Notes under the pieces: generated by a model
What the model was told of the DNA's origin: nothing
The model's database searches: none
The model's input: only the letters and a program-made list of their open reading frames with translations
Program-made: the position numbers and the translations under genes
Part shown: positions 7,450 through 15,511 of the stretch, one piece after another
Numbering within the stretch: position 1 is the first letter of the stretch
Layout of the letters: every line of letters begins with the position of its first letter
Assembly: GCA_900556715.1 (NCBI GenBank)
Contig: USPM01000007.1
Coordinates: 1 to 40,182, forward strand
DNA length: 40,182 bases
Reading direction: 5' to 3'
Source: an uncultured Megamonas sp.
Lineage (GTDB): Bacteria; Bacillota_C; Negativicutes; Selenomonadales; Selenomonadaceae

Positions 7450-7530
7450 CTAATTATTTATAATCTGAAAAAGCGTAGCAATCAAATTTATAATACTTAT
7501 CACTAATGATAATTTTTCATAAGTCGTCAT
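7450..7530 (-). CDS. Holin-like toxin, 26 residues (type I toxin-antitoxin)
   Basis: A tiny ORF that starts MTTYEKLSLVISIINLIA and ends FQIINN: a short polar head, then one membrane helix. The MxTYExLSLxISxxxLI pattern matches the putative holin-like toxin family (Hol-Tox) of Firmicutes. Its GGGAGGTG ribosome binding site (7543-7536) lies in the 3' arm of a 7-bp hairpin, so translation should be blocked until the structure opens. The convergent RNA at 7344-7440 is the likely antitoxin. The toxin mRNA probably ends near 7345, where an imperfect hairpin is followed by eight Ts on the minus strand. Toxicity is inferred from the family and layout. Confidence 0.75.
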   Translation of the reverse strand: MTTYEKLSLVISIINLIATLFQIINN

Positions 7531-7534
7531 GCTA

Positions 7535-7556
7535 ACACCTCCCTAACGAGAGGTGT
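7535..7556 (-). promoter_or_regulatory. Hairpin sequestering the toxin ribosome binding site
   Basis: On the toxin mRNA, ACACCTC (7556-7550) pairs with GAGGTGT (7541-7535) around an 8-base loop. The Shine-Dalgarno sequence is inside the stem. Delayed translation by such structures is known for type I toxins. Confidence 0.65.
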
Positions 7557-7583
7557 CCGACATCAAGCTATCCCATGACTTCA

Positions 7584-7592
7584 ATTATATCA
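7584..7592 (-). promoter_or_regulatory. Toxin mRNA promoter
   Basis: Extended -10 TGATATAAT on the minus strand, with no good -35. The same TGATATAAT is used by the opposing antisense promoter. Expected start is near 7576, which leaves a ~46-base leader. Confidence 0.5.
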
Positions 7593-7704
7593 TATCTTTA
7601 ATTTAAATAATATTATCTATAAATCAATAACTATTTTAAACTTTATATTCTATAACTTTTAAAATAAAACATAACAATATAGTAAACCAAAAATATCTTT
7701 AGAG

Positions 7705-7733
7705 TTGACTATATCTTTTTATTTTCTTATAAT
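7705..7733 (+). promoter_or_regulatory. bioY promoter
   Basis: TTGACT (7705-7710), 17-base spacer, TATAAT (7728-7733). It lies about 60 bases before the bioY start. Confidence 0.65.
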
Positions 7734-7748
7734 CATATCAAAACATAC

Positions 7749-7771
7749 TTTATAAAATTCAATTTTATAAA
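7749..7771. promoter_or_regulatory. Perfect 23-bp AT palindrome in the bioY leader
   Basis: TTTATAAAATT-C-AATTTTATAAA, 11-bp arms, just downstream of the expected transcription start. The position suits a repressor operator. It does not match the GGTTTAC-like arms of a classical BirA site that I would expect for a biotin gene. It may be chance in such AT-rich DNA. Confidence 0.35.
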
Positions 7772-7790
7772 TATATAAGGAGATAATTTT

Positions 7791-8321
7791 ATGTCATCAT
7801 CATCATTAACAACAAAAACCCTATCAAAAATGGCTGTTTGTGTAGCTATCATCTGCATATCAGCTTACATATCTTTCCCTATCACTGCTGTCCCTTTTAC
7901 TTGTCTTACTCTAGCGATGTTATTATCAGCATTTTTATCCACACCAAAAGAAACACTAATCATCATGATTGTCTATACGCTAATCGGAGCTATCGGTCTT
8001 CCTGTATTTTCTGGTGGTGCAGGTGGTTTTAACTGTTTATTTTCCCCAACTGGTGGTTATCTTTGGGGCTTCATCGTCAGCTATCCTATCGCTAGTTATC
8101 TAAAAGGAAATAAAAACTCCTTCAAAAACTTCTTTCTAGCAGGACTTGCTGTCATTCCTATCACTTATATTTTCGGTGTAGCTATGCTTTGCTTCATCAT
8201 GAAACTTTCCATTTTAGAAGGTATCACCATTGGTGTATTACCTTTCATACCTGGTGATATCATCAAAACTTTAATTGCCAGCTACGTTGCTGTTCGTTTA
8301 CGCAAAAATTTATTTTATTAA
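7791..8321 (+). CDS. bioY: BioY, substrate-binding (S) component of an ECF biotin transporter
   Basis: This 176-residue membrane protein has about six hydrophobic helices and BioY signatures: AVPFTCLTLAMLLSAF, a glycine-rich GGAGGFNCLFSPTGGYLWGF and PFIPGDIIK near the C-terminus. It captures biotin and works with an energizing module (EcfA ATPases and EcfT), not encoded in this window. An AAGGAG site precedes ATG 7791. A strong promoter and a palindrome lie upstream. The next gene starts 13 bases after its stop, so the two form an operon, though the partner has no evident link to biotin. Confidence 0.92.
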   Translation: MSSSSLTTKTLSKMAVCVAIICISAYISFPITAVPFTCLTLAMLLSAFLSTPKETLIIMIVYTLIGAIGLPVFSGGAGGFNCLFSPTGGYLWGFIVSYPIASYLKGNKNSFKNFFLAGLAVIPITYIFGVAMLCFIMKLSILEGITIGVLPFIPGDIIKTLIASYVAVRLRKNLFY

Positions 8322-8334
8322 TCGAGGAATATAT

Positions 8335-9768
8335 ATGATAAACAATAATTTTTTACAAGAAGGTATCTCACCTTCTTATTTTTTTCAATATGTTGATACC
8401 TTAACCAATTTAAACTTACATTCACTTGTAATCTATAAAGATAATACATTGCTCTCCAAAGTTCATATTGCCCCTTATAATGAAGATGAAAAACAGATTT
8501 TATTTTCTGTGAGCAAATCCTTTACAGCAGTTGCCATGATGTTTGCTCTCCAAGATAAATTATTTACATTAGATACCACAATTTATTCACTTTTAAAACA
8601 CAAATTAAAATTTGAACCTACAGAAGATCTAAAAAGCATCACCATACATCATTTATTATCCATGACTTATGGCTTTATTGATAAAGAAATCCAAACTTTC
8701 TACCTAAAAAAAGATTGGATTAGTGAAGCATTTTCTTTAAAATTACAGACAAAGCCTGGCACTTCCTTCTTTTATAATAATCGTTGCCCATTTTTATGTA
8801 GTGCCATCATTCAAGAATTAACTGGCAAAAATCTTTTGACTTATCTACAAGAAAAACTCTTTTCTTACTTAAATATAACTAATGTAAGTTGGGAAAAAAA
8901 TATTCAAAACTATGATAAAGGCTCTTGGGGTTTAAGTCTGACTACAGAAGATTTAGCTAAATTCGGTCAATTTATACTCAATAAAGGTTCATGGAATAAT
9001 AAACAATTATTAGCACCTGAATATATTGAAAAATTACTCACAGTATATATAAATACTGACATCAATACATCTCCAGATAGTAAATTAGGCTACGGCTATT
9101 ATTTTTGGAAATGCCAACCTGAAAAAGCCTTTCGCTGTGCTGGTCTTTTCGGTCAATATTGCATTATCTTGCCCGAAGAAAATATGGTCATAGCTATGAC
9201 TAGCAATGCTGAAAATGAACAAAAACAAGCCATTTTATCTGCTACATGGAAATTCTTAGCCCAAATAAAAAAAGATAATAAATCCTCTACTCAAGATTTA
9301 TCATCTTTAAATAACTATCTTTCTAAACTTCATTTACCATATTTACCTAATGATAATTCCATTACTCCAGAAATCTTTCAACAAGAATTTAAGTTCTCTC
9401 ACAATCCTCTAAATTTAAATTCTATTTCTTTCTCCCAAATTGCCCATGATTGCATTAGAATTAATTTTACCTTAAATATTGGAAAATACACTATATTAGC
9501 CAAATTAAATGATTGGCAAAAAAATAATACTAATTCTCACAATGATAATTTTGATTCCTGTACAACTATTTTCTACGAAAATCCTTATGCCAACTATGGC
9601 TGGCAAAACAACAAACTAAATTTAAAATTAGTCTATAACCAAGGCATCTTCATTGATACCCTAGAATTCAACTACTACAACCATCAACTATACCTACACT
9701 ACAACCCCACTCCTTCATTCATCATCAGAACAAAACCCCATTATCTCATATCCAACCCCATAAAATAA
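8335..9768 (+). CDS. Serine hydrolase of the class C beta-lactamase family
   Basis: 477 residues. The penicillin-binding fold is indicated by SVSK at residues 58-61 (Ser and Lys of SxxK), HHLLSMTYG, the Tyr of FFYNN (YxN-like) and a GLFGQY segment in place of the KTG/HxG motif. Such proteins include esterases, peptidases and amidases; nothing shows antibiotic resistance. There is no signal peptide, so it is probably cytosolic. A C-terminal domain of about 140 residues has no recognised family. ATG 8335 follows a GAGG site; an upstream TTG at 8275 would overlap bioY and is not needed. Confidence 0.82.
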   Translation: MINNNFLQEGISPSYFFQYVDTLTNLNLHSLVIYKDNTLLSKVHIAPYNEDEKQILFSVSKSFTAVAMMFALQDKLFTLDTTIYSLLKHKLKFEPTEDLKSITIHHLLSMTYGFIDKEIQTFYLKKDWISEAFSLKLQTKPGTSFFYNNRCPFLCSAIIQELTGKNLLTYLQEKLFSYLNITNVSWEKNIQNYDKGSWGLSLTTEDLAKFGQFILNKGSWNNKQLLAPEYIEKLLTVYINTDINTSPDSKLGYGYYFWKCQPEKAFRCAGLFGQYCIILPEENMVIAMTSNAENEQKQAILSATWKFLAQIKKDNKSSTQDLSSLNNYLSKLHLPYLPNDNSITPEIFQQEFKFSHNPLNLNSISFSQIAHDCIRINFTLNIGKYTILAKLNDWQKNNTNSHNDNFDSCTTIFYENPYANYGWQNNKLNLKLVYNQGIFIDTLEFNYYNHQLYLHYNPTPSFIIRTKPHYLISNPIK

Positions 9769-9771
9769 CAA

Positions 9772-9806
9772 AAAGGCTAGAGTAAACTATACTCTAGCCT
9801 TTAATT
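9772..9806 (+). terminator. Terminator after the bioY operon
   Basis: AAAGGCTAGAGT pairs perfectly with ACTCTAGCCTTT around a 7-base loop. The plus-strand tail is TTAATTT. Confidence 0.8.
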
Positions 9807-9828
9807 TACACACTACAAAAATACAAAA

Positions 9829-10212
9829 CCAAACTACTTCCACATTATAAATTTTAGTAGTAATCATATGGTATTGAAAACAACTTTATTAAATACCAAC
9901 AATATCTAATCTTTACCGCATTAACAGACTTTTATACTAACTAAAAACTATTTGTAAAAATAAAATCACGACTACACTCTTAATTCATCATAATACCAAA
10001 CTACTTCCGCATTATAAATTTAGTGGTAAACATAGATTATTGAAAATAACTTTTTAAATATTAATAACACCTAACCATTCCCGCATTAGCAGACTTTTAC
10101 GGTAGCTGAAAGCTATTGGCAAAAATAAAATTATGACTACGTTTTTAATTCATCATAATACCAAATTACTTCCGCATTATAAATTTTAGTGGTAACCGTA
10201 GGTTATTGAAAA
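9829..10212. repeat. Three tandem copies of a ~166-bp imperfect repeat (third partial)
   Basis: Copies begin at 9829, 9996 and 10161, each with CCAAAxTACTTCCxCATTATAAATTTxAGT. Copies 1 and 2 run full length, sharing blocks such as GCATTAxCAGACTTTTA and TTAATTCATCATAATACC. Copy 3 follows for about 50 bases and then switches into the inverted-repeat element at 10206. They contain no ORF. Differences between copies indicate an old, decaying duplication. The 660-base gap 9769-10428 holds only these repeats, a terminator and hairpins. Confidence 0.8.
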
Positions 10213-10296
10213 TAATTATTGCTGAATACGGTTTTAGTCTGAATGTTTGAGCGTAGCGAGTTTCTAAGCGTTGTATGAAGCAATAATTATTTTCAA
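10206..10296. repeat. Inverted-repeat (MITE/REP-like) element
   Basis: TTGAAAATAATTATTGCT (10206-10223) is repeated in perfect inverse at 10279-10296. The stem continues inward as ATAC/GTAT after a symmetrical GA/GA step. The ~45-base apex carries GAGCGTAGCGAG. No transposase is present, so it is either a non-autonomous element or a structured RNA. Confidence 0.65.
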
Positions 10297-10337
10297 AACT
10301 AAAAATTTATCTGCGGTGGTTTTTAACATAGTTCTTA

Positions 10338-10352
10338 GTGCTTCAGCACTTT
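10338..10352. repeat. Small hairpin AGTGC-TTCA-GCACT
   Basis: Five-bp perfect stem with a TTCA loop between the inverted-repeat element and the next hairpin. There is no T-run, so it is not a terminator. Role unknown. Confidence 0.4.
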
Positions 10353-10384
10353 AGAAATATGTTATGCAATTTATTGTGATTTGA

Positions 10385-10414
10385 GTTCGTTTCTTTGCCA
10401 TCAAAGAAATGAAC
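10385..10414. terminator. Hairpin downstream of pncB
   Basis: GTTC-G-TTTCTTTG-CCAT-CAAAGAAA-T-GAAC forms a 12-13 bp stem. It lies just past the stop of the minus-strand pncB gene and may protect or end its mRNA, but no clear T-run follows. The CAAAGAAACGAAC core resembles dispersed repeats seen in many bacterial genomes. Confidence 0.4.
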
Positions 10415-10428
10415 ATATCTTATTTATA

Positions 10429-11886
10429 TTATTTGCTTTTCATTGCATTTTTAACACATAATTCTTTTTTAATATCCCATAATCTCTGAGATAAATCTAC
10501 ATAATAACGATGTGGATTTTCAAAACGTTTTACTTCATCCCATAAAGTATCCACTTCTTTTTGACAATATGCTTTTATTTCTTCTATAGTTGGGCTTTTA
10601 TATACACATTCACCATTTTTGAAAATAGGTACTTGCAATTCTCTAGCTGTAAAATCAGTTAGGGTTTTTTGTTTCCATGTAGCATTTGGATCAAAAATAG
10701 TATGTTCTTGTGTAGTATCAATTGTTTCATCATATAAACAAAGCTCATCGGCAATAGCTTTGCCTGTTTCTTTATCATATAAACGATATACTTTTTTGAA
10801 GTGAGGATTTGTTATTTTAGCGATATTTTCACTGAGTTTAATTTTTGGTACGATTTCACCATTTTCATTTTCAATAGCTACTAATTTATATACACCGCCA
10901 AATACAGGTGCAGATTTTGAAGTAATCATTCTTTCCCCTACACCAAACACATCTATTTTAGCACCTTGCATTAATAAATCACGAATCAAATGTTCATCTA
11001 AAGCATTAGACGCTACGATTTTACAAGTTGTAAGACCTGCTTCATCAAGCATTTTTCTAGCCTGTTTAGATAAATAAGAAATATCCCCAGAGTCTAAGCG
11101 AATAGCAAAATTAGTTATTCCTTGTGGTACAAGCATTTCCTTAAATACACGGATAGCATTTGGTACACCACTTTTTAAAGTATTATAAGTATCTACCAAT
11201 AAAACAGCATTATTTGGATAAATTTCACAATAAGCTTTAAATGCGTCATACTCACTATCAAACATTTGCACCCATGCATGAGCCATAGTACCACCAGCTG
11301 GAACACCATAAAGTTCATCAGTAAGTGTGCAAGCAGTTCCTGCACAACCACCAATATAAGCAGCCCTAGCACCTTTTACTGCACCATCAGCACCTTGAGC
11401 ACGGCGAGAACCAAATTCTAATACAGGTCTACCTTGAGCAGCTCTTACTATGCGATTTGCTTTTGTAGCGATAAGAGATTGATGATTTAAAGTCAATAAT
11501 ACAAAAGTTTCTAAAATCTGAGCTTCAATAGCAGGAGCTTTTATTGTCATGATTGGTTCACGAGGGAAAATACAAGTTCCTTCAGGAACGGCATAAATAT
11601 CTCCTGTAAACTTGAAATTAGCTAAATACTCTAAGAAATCTTCACTAAATATATTTTTAGAACGAAAATACGCTATATCATCTTCATCAAAATGTAAATC
11701 TTGTATATAATCAATTACTTGTTGTAGACCTGCTGCTATAGCAAATCCACCTTCATCTGGAATATTGCGGAAAAATACATCAAAATACACATTCTTTTTA
11801 TGTAAATTATTTTTTAGATAGCCATTTCCCATTGTAAATTCATAAAAATCGCATAACATGGCTAAATTTTCATTTTTTAAATTCAT
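10429..11886 (-). CDS. pncB: Nicotinate phosphoribosyltransferase
   Basis: 485 residues. It makes nicotinate mononucleotide from nicotinate and PRPP with ATP, the entry step of NAD salvage in the cytosol. The family is clear from LCDFYEFTMGNGYL at the N-terminus, EFGSRRAQGADGAVKGARAA with GGCAGT, VLLVDTYNT, FAIRLDSGDI and FGVGERMIT. The length suits the longer bacterial type. AAGGAAG precedes the ATG. It appears monocistronic; a TATAAT inside a small inverted repeat at 11980-11999 could be its regulated promoter. Confidence 0.96.
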   Translation of the reverse strand: MNLKNENLAMLCDFYEFTMGNGYLKNNLHKKNVYFDVFFRNIPDEGGFAIAAGLQQVIDYIQDLHFDEDDIAYFRSKNIFSEDFLEYLANFKFTGDIYAVPEGTCIFPREPIMTIKAPAIEAQILETFVLLTLNHQSLIATKANRIVRAAQGRPVLEFGSRRAQGADGAVKGARAAYIGGCAGTACTLTDELYGVPAGGTMAHAWVQMFDSEYDAFKAYCEIYPNNAVLLVDTYNTLKSGVPNAIRVFKEMLVPQGITNFAIRLDSGDISYLSKQARKMLDEAGLTTCKIVASNALDEHLIRDLLMQGAKIDVFGVGERMITSKSAPVFGGVYKLVAIENENGEIVPKIKLSENIAKITNPHFKKVYRLYDKETGKAIADELCLYDETIDTTQEHTIFDPNATWKQKTLTDFTARELQVPIFKNGECVYKSPTIEEIKAYCQKEVDTLWDEVKRFENPHRYYVDLSQRLWDIKKELCVKNAMKSK

Positions 11887-11979
11887 AAAGAACTTCCTTT
11901 CAAATTTATAATAAAAAATATTATAAATCCATTCATGTCTTGATACATACTCAATTTATTATTTAAAATAAAAATCGTA

Positions 11980-11999
11980 TTGCTACTATTATATAGCAA
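11980..11999 (-). promoter_or_regulatory. Candidate pncB promoter within an inverted repeat
   Basis: On the minus strand TTGCTA-TATAATAG-TAGCAA: 6-bp inverted arms flank a TATAAT (11993-11988), about 95 bases before the start codon. The -35 is poor. A repressor on these arms would cover the -10. Confidence 0.35.
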
Positions 12000-12065
12000 G
12001 CTGTATTTATTTTCTATACTTTGACCAAAAATAATCTGATATCCCCATATACATCTAAATAAATA

Positions 12066-12101
12066 AAAAAGAATTCTACATGATATAGAACCCTTTTTTA
12101 C
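12066..12101 (-). terminator. Terminator of the brnQ-amidohydrolase operon
   Basis: On the minus strand AAAAAGGGTTCTA pairs with TAGAATTCTTTTT. Two G-T pairs are possible only on that strand, and Ts follow. It lies 36 bases past the amidohydrolase stop. Confidence 0.75.
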
Positions 12102-12136
12102 TTAACAATCATCATAAATATTATTTAACAATACAG

Positions 12137-13747
12137 TTAAATTTTAGCAAAAACGCAATTACCTTGAATATAAGTTTTATTAACTTTTACTTTATCCACA
12201 TCTTCTGGATTTATCGCAAAAATATCTCTATCTAGCACTACAAAATTAGCCTTATATCCTACTTTTAATTGACCGAGATTTTTAAAACCTGCAATTTGAG
12301 CTGATTTTTTTGTATATAAAATTATAGCAGTCTGCATATCTATAATTTGACTGTCACCACAATCCGTACCATCATAAGCTTTTCTCGTAACAGCTCCTTT
12401 GATACATACAAATGGATCAGATGGCACAGCCCATGATGTTGCCGGTGCATCTGTAGAAAAACATAAATTTACTTTTTGTTCCAATAAGGATTTTATCGGA
12501 TAACACTTTTGCATAGTATCTTCACCTAAATTTTGTAGATAACTTTCTATCTCTGCATATAGAAAAATAGGCTGAGTCACAAAACCAATATTTTTTTCTA
12601 CAGCTTTATCAATACTATCTTGACTAGGCAAAGTGATATGTTCAACTCTCACATATGGTCTATCTTGATTGAGCCAATCTTTTTCTGCATAAACTCTATC
12701 TACTACGCGTTTTATAGCATTTGTTCCCATAGCATGTACAGATAATTGACATTTATTTTGCTTACAAAAATCAATTGCAGTTTCTAATTGTTCATCAGAA
12801 CATACACTTATACCGCAACTATCACTATTTAAATAAGGCTTATCCATCCATGCAGTTTTGCCAGATACACTGCCATCACCTATTAATTTCAATCCAGCAA
12901 CAAACACTTGATTATCATTATTTTGCTTTTCCTCACTGATAGCAAAATCTTTGTCATGCATAAAAAAATCCCACATATAATACATAGAAACTTCTTGCTT
13001 AAATCCCTTATTTATCGCTTTTTTATAATAAGTATAATTATCGGATTTATCCAAATTGCCCATATCACAGACTGCCACTATACCTTGTGAAGTCAACAAA
13101 TCGCCTAAATCCACTAAATTCTGTACTTTTTCAGCTTCATTTAATTCTGGTATATAAGGCAAAACTAAATTTCTCGCATTTTCTTTTAAAACACCTGTAG
13201 GCTCACCGCATTCATCACGTTCAATTTGCCCGCCTTCAGGATCTTTCGTATTCTTATCTATTCCCGCTAGAGCTAACGCTTTACTATTTACACATCTTAT
13301 ATGACCACAAGTGCGAATAATTGCTACAGGAAAATCTTCTGTTCCTTCATCTAAATCCCAACGAGTTATAGAACGTTTTTCGGCAAATTTTCCTTCATCA
13401 TAACCCCAGCCCAAAATCCATTCATTCTTATTATCTTTTTTTAATTCTTGAGCTTTTATTTTTATTTCTGCAATTAAATCTTTTATAGAATTCACTTTCG
13501 GAGGTAACGCCGATATTTCTTTGCTAAAATCAGCAAGCATTACAGGATGCATATGTGCATCTACAAATCCTGGCAATACACAAGCATTATTTAAATCTAT
13601 TACTGGAAAATCACAAGTTGGTCTTTCTTCCTTTTTCCCGATCCATTTTATATATCCATTTTCTACAATCATACTATCAGCATAAAGATTATCTTCATCT
13701 GATGTGAAAATTTTTCCATTCTCATAAATAAAATTATTTTCTTCCAT
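12137..13747 (-). CDS. Amidohydrolase, YtcJ-like (amidohydrolase_3 family)
   Basis: 536-residue metal-dependent hydrolase. It has the N-terminal beta-sandwich start (FIYENGKIFTSD), the metal-binding HxH in VLPGFVDAHMHPVMLAD, SVHAMGTNAIKRVVD with its His, VRVEHITLP, and STDAPATSWAVPSDPF near the C-terminus. Family members cleave amide or carbamate bonds, often N-formyl or N-acyl groups; the substrate cannot be read from sequence. It begins 27 bases after the brnQ stop on the same strand, so an amino-acid-derived substrate taken up by the cell is a reasonable guess. The site before the ATG is GGAG. Confidence 0.88.
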   Translation of the reverse strand: MEENNFIYENGKIFTSDEDNLYADSMIVENGYIKWIGKKEERPTCDFPVIDLNNACVLPGFVDAHMHPVMLADFSKEISALPPKVNSIKDLIAEIKIKAQELKKDNKNEWILGWGYDEGKFAEKRSITRWDLDEGTEDFPVAIIRTCGHIRCVNSKALALAGIDKNTKDPEGGQIERDECGEPTGVLKENARNLVLPYIPELNEAEKVQNLVDLGDLLTSQGIVAVCDMGNLDKSDNYTYYKKAINKGFKQEVSMYYMWDFFMHDKDFAISEEKQNNDNQVFVAGLKLIGDGSVSGKTAWMDKPYLNSDSCGISVCSDEQLETAIDFCKQNKCQLSVHAMGTNAIKRVVDRVYAEKDWLNQDRPYVRVEHITLPSQDSIDKAVEKNIGFVTQPIFLYAEIESYLQNLGEDTMQKCYPIKSLLEQKVNLCFSTDAPATSWAVPSDPFVCIKGAVTRKAYDGTDCGDSQIIDMQTAIILYTKKSAQIAGFKNLGQLKVGYKANFVVLDRDIFAINPEDVDKVKVNKTYIQGNCVFAKI

Positions 13748-13774
13748 AAAATATACTCCAAATACTAATTAAAA

Positions 13775-15124
13775 TTAATTGTCCCAAACTTCGTAAGCAA
13801 TACTTTCTTTCTTCTTAAATTTATAAACAACAGCACCTATGACATAACCTAAAACTGTAGGAATTAGCCATGCAAAACCTTGCTTAGCTAATGGAATTTG
13901 ATTGATGATATTCATTAAGCCAGAAATATCTATATTCACTAATCCCGTCATCACTGCTAAATTTAAAGCATCAAATAATGACATAATAAAAGCTACCCAA
14001 ACAGCACCTTTCCATGCACCATCATTTGGCACCCATTTTTTACCTAAACCTAAGAAAGTCAATACTACTGACATTGGGAATAAAATCATAAAAATAGGGC
14101 CAGATATTTTCAATACATTGCTAACACCAAGACAAGAAATCATAAAAATAGCAATCGTAATCATTAATGAAGCATTTTTATAAGAAATCTTACCTTTAAA
14201 CCAATCTTCTACCCATTGACCAGCAGTAGCAATCATACCTATAGCAGTAGTCAAACAAGCTAAAATAACGGCAATAGCTAAAATACAACTACCTTCATAA
14301 CCTGCTAAATTCTTCACCAAATCAGTGAGTAAAAATGTAGCATTTACATCTAAACTATAATAACTTACACCTTGAGCCCCTAAATAAGCTAATCCTGCAT
14401 AAACAACAAATAATAAAGTAAAGCCTACAACAATAATACCGAGCATCATTTTATTATATTCTTGCTTATTGGAATAACCCTTTTCACGAAAAGCAGCGAT
14501 GAACATACCTGCACAAATAATACCAGTACCTACATCACCTGTATTATATCCTGTAAAAAATCCATTTAAAAATGACTCTTTCGCTGTTGCAATAGAACTA
14601 CTATGTAATACATCAATAGGATTTACAATGGCTAATATAACAATTGCCAATAAAGTAATAAGTAAGGCTGGCGTTAAATAATTACCCACTTTGTCAATAA
14701 CAGTGGAACGATTCATGGCAAAATAATATGCTATGGCAAAAAATAAAGCTAAAAAAATAATTCTTGCCATAAATGGTAATTCACCAAAAATCCCTTGCAT
14801 ACCAGATTCAAAGGCTACACCGCCACATCTAGGTATAGTACCAAAGATAACAACTAATAAACCAAGTCCCATATATAAATAATGCCACCAACTATTGATA
14901 TGTTTCATCATATCTTGCAGATTATATCCTACATTACCTACAGAAGCTAAAGCCATCATAGGAAATAAAATTCCTGTAAGTGCTAAGCCAACAATTGCCC
15001 AGCCAACTTGTTCACCTGATACTAAACCTATAATTGGTGGAAAAATTAAATTACCTGAACCAAAAAAGATGGCAAACATCGCAAAACCCATAACTAAAAT
15101 ATCTTTTTTCATATTTTTCTTCAT
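13775..15124 (-). CDS. brnQ: Branched-chain amino acid carrier BrnQ (LIVCS family)
   Basis: 449-residue inner-membrane carrier with about twelve helices that imports leucine, isoleucine and valine with Na+ or H+. The family hallmark is the N-terminal VMGFAMFAIFFGSGNLIFPP; GFFTGYNTGDVGTGIICAGM and CLTTAIGMIATAGQWVEDWF also fit. The start is ATG 15124 behind AGAGGAG. A very strong promoter lies about 60 bases upstream. It forms an operon with the downstream amidohydrolase. I found no T-box or leader peptide in front of it. Confidence 0.95.
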   Translation of the reverse strand: MKKNMKKDILVMGFAMFAIFFGSGNLIFPPIIGLVSGEQVGWAIVGLALTGILFPMMALASVGNVGYNLQDMMKHINSWWHYLYMGLGLLVVIFGTIPRCGGVAFESGMQGIFGELPFMARIIFLALFFAIAYYFAMNRSTVIDKVGNYLTPALLITLLAIVILAIVNPIDVLHSSSIATAKESFLNGFFTGYNTGDVGTGIICAGMFIAAFREKGYSNKQEYNKMMLGIIVVGFTLLFVVYAGLAYLGAQGVSYYSLDVNATFLLTDLVKNLAGYEGSCILAIAVILACLTTAIGMIATAGQWVEDWFKGKISYKNASLMITIAIFMISCLGVSNVLKISGPIFMILFPMSVVLTFLGLGKKWVPNDGAWKGAVWVAFIMSLFDALNLAVMTGLVNIDISGLMNIINQIPLAKQGFAWLIPTVLGYVIGAVVYKFKKKESIAYEVWDN

Positions 15125-15189
15125 CTATCGACCACTCCTCTTTTAAAATTTATCAATTGATTGTATTTATCTTATATCTTTATCGTATA

Positions 15190-15217
15190 ATTATACCAAA
15201 GCTCTACATATTGTCAA
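15190..15217 (-). promoter_or_regulatory. brnQ operon promoter
   Basis: On the minus strand TTGACA (15217-15212), 16-base spacer ending TGG, TATAAT (15195-15190): consensus in both boxes plus an extended -10. Expected start is near 15183. The rest of 15218-15430 is AT-rich with nothing further that I can support. Confidence 0.75.
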
Positions 15218-15438
15218 TGATATATTTAAATCAATTATATACATATTATTATTCTTTTTATACTATACATTTGTATTTTTATTTTGGTGTTTATTAACAT
15301 TTTTTCTAAGTAAGCATATTATTTATTTTAAAATAAATAATATCATCTTCAATTTTAAAATAATCAACAAGCAAAGTACATTATACTAATACATATTATT
15401 TGCAAAATTATACTGCTAATCTTCATTTTTACTAAGTA

Positions 15439-15467
15439 TTGAAGTCCATTTTAGAAAATGATATAAT
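15439..15467 (+). promoter_or_regulatory. miaB-mutS-mutL promoter
   Basis: TTGAAG (15439-15444), 17-base spacer ending TGA, TATAAT (15462-15467). Expected start is near 15474. Confidence 0.65.
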
Positions 15468-15482
15468 TACTTTATTGTGGAT

Positions 15483-15511
15483 ATAGCCACCAGTAATTAG
15501 CTGGTGGCTAT
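15483..15511 (+). terminator. Hairpin at the 5' end of the miaB-mutSL transcript
   Basis: ATAGCCACCAG pairs with CTGGTGGCTAT around TAATTAG. It lies only about 10 bases after the predicted start of transcription and some 60 bases before miaB. The tail TTCTTATCTT is weak for a terminator, so it may be an attenuator or a 5' mRNA-protecting hairpin rather than a true terminator. Confidence 0.5.

Noticed and set aside
7309..7506. 65-residue plus-strand ORF over the second toxin locus
   Set aside because: It begins at a non-ATG codon inside the antisense promoter and covers the antisense RNA, its terminator and the toxin gene. No ribosome site precedes it; the structure is explained by the RNA.
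8335..9768. Class C beta-lactamase resistance gene
   Set aside because: The SxxK and Tyr motifs are present but there is no signal peptide and no proper KTG motif, so it is better described as a serine hydrolase of that fold.
9829..10212. CRISPR array
   Set aside because: The repeats are ~166 bp, imperfect and directly adjoining, with no short identical repeats and no spacers.
15125..15430. T-box, riboswitch or leader peptide before brnQ
   Set aside because: The region between the promoter and the ATG is only about 60 bases, and no T-box sequence, specifier structure or leader ORF is visible.
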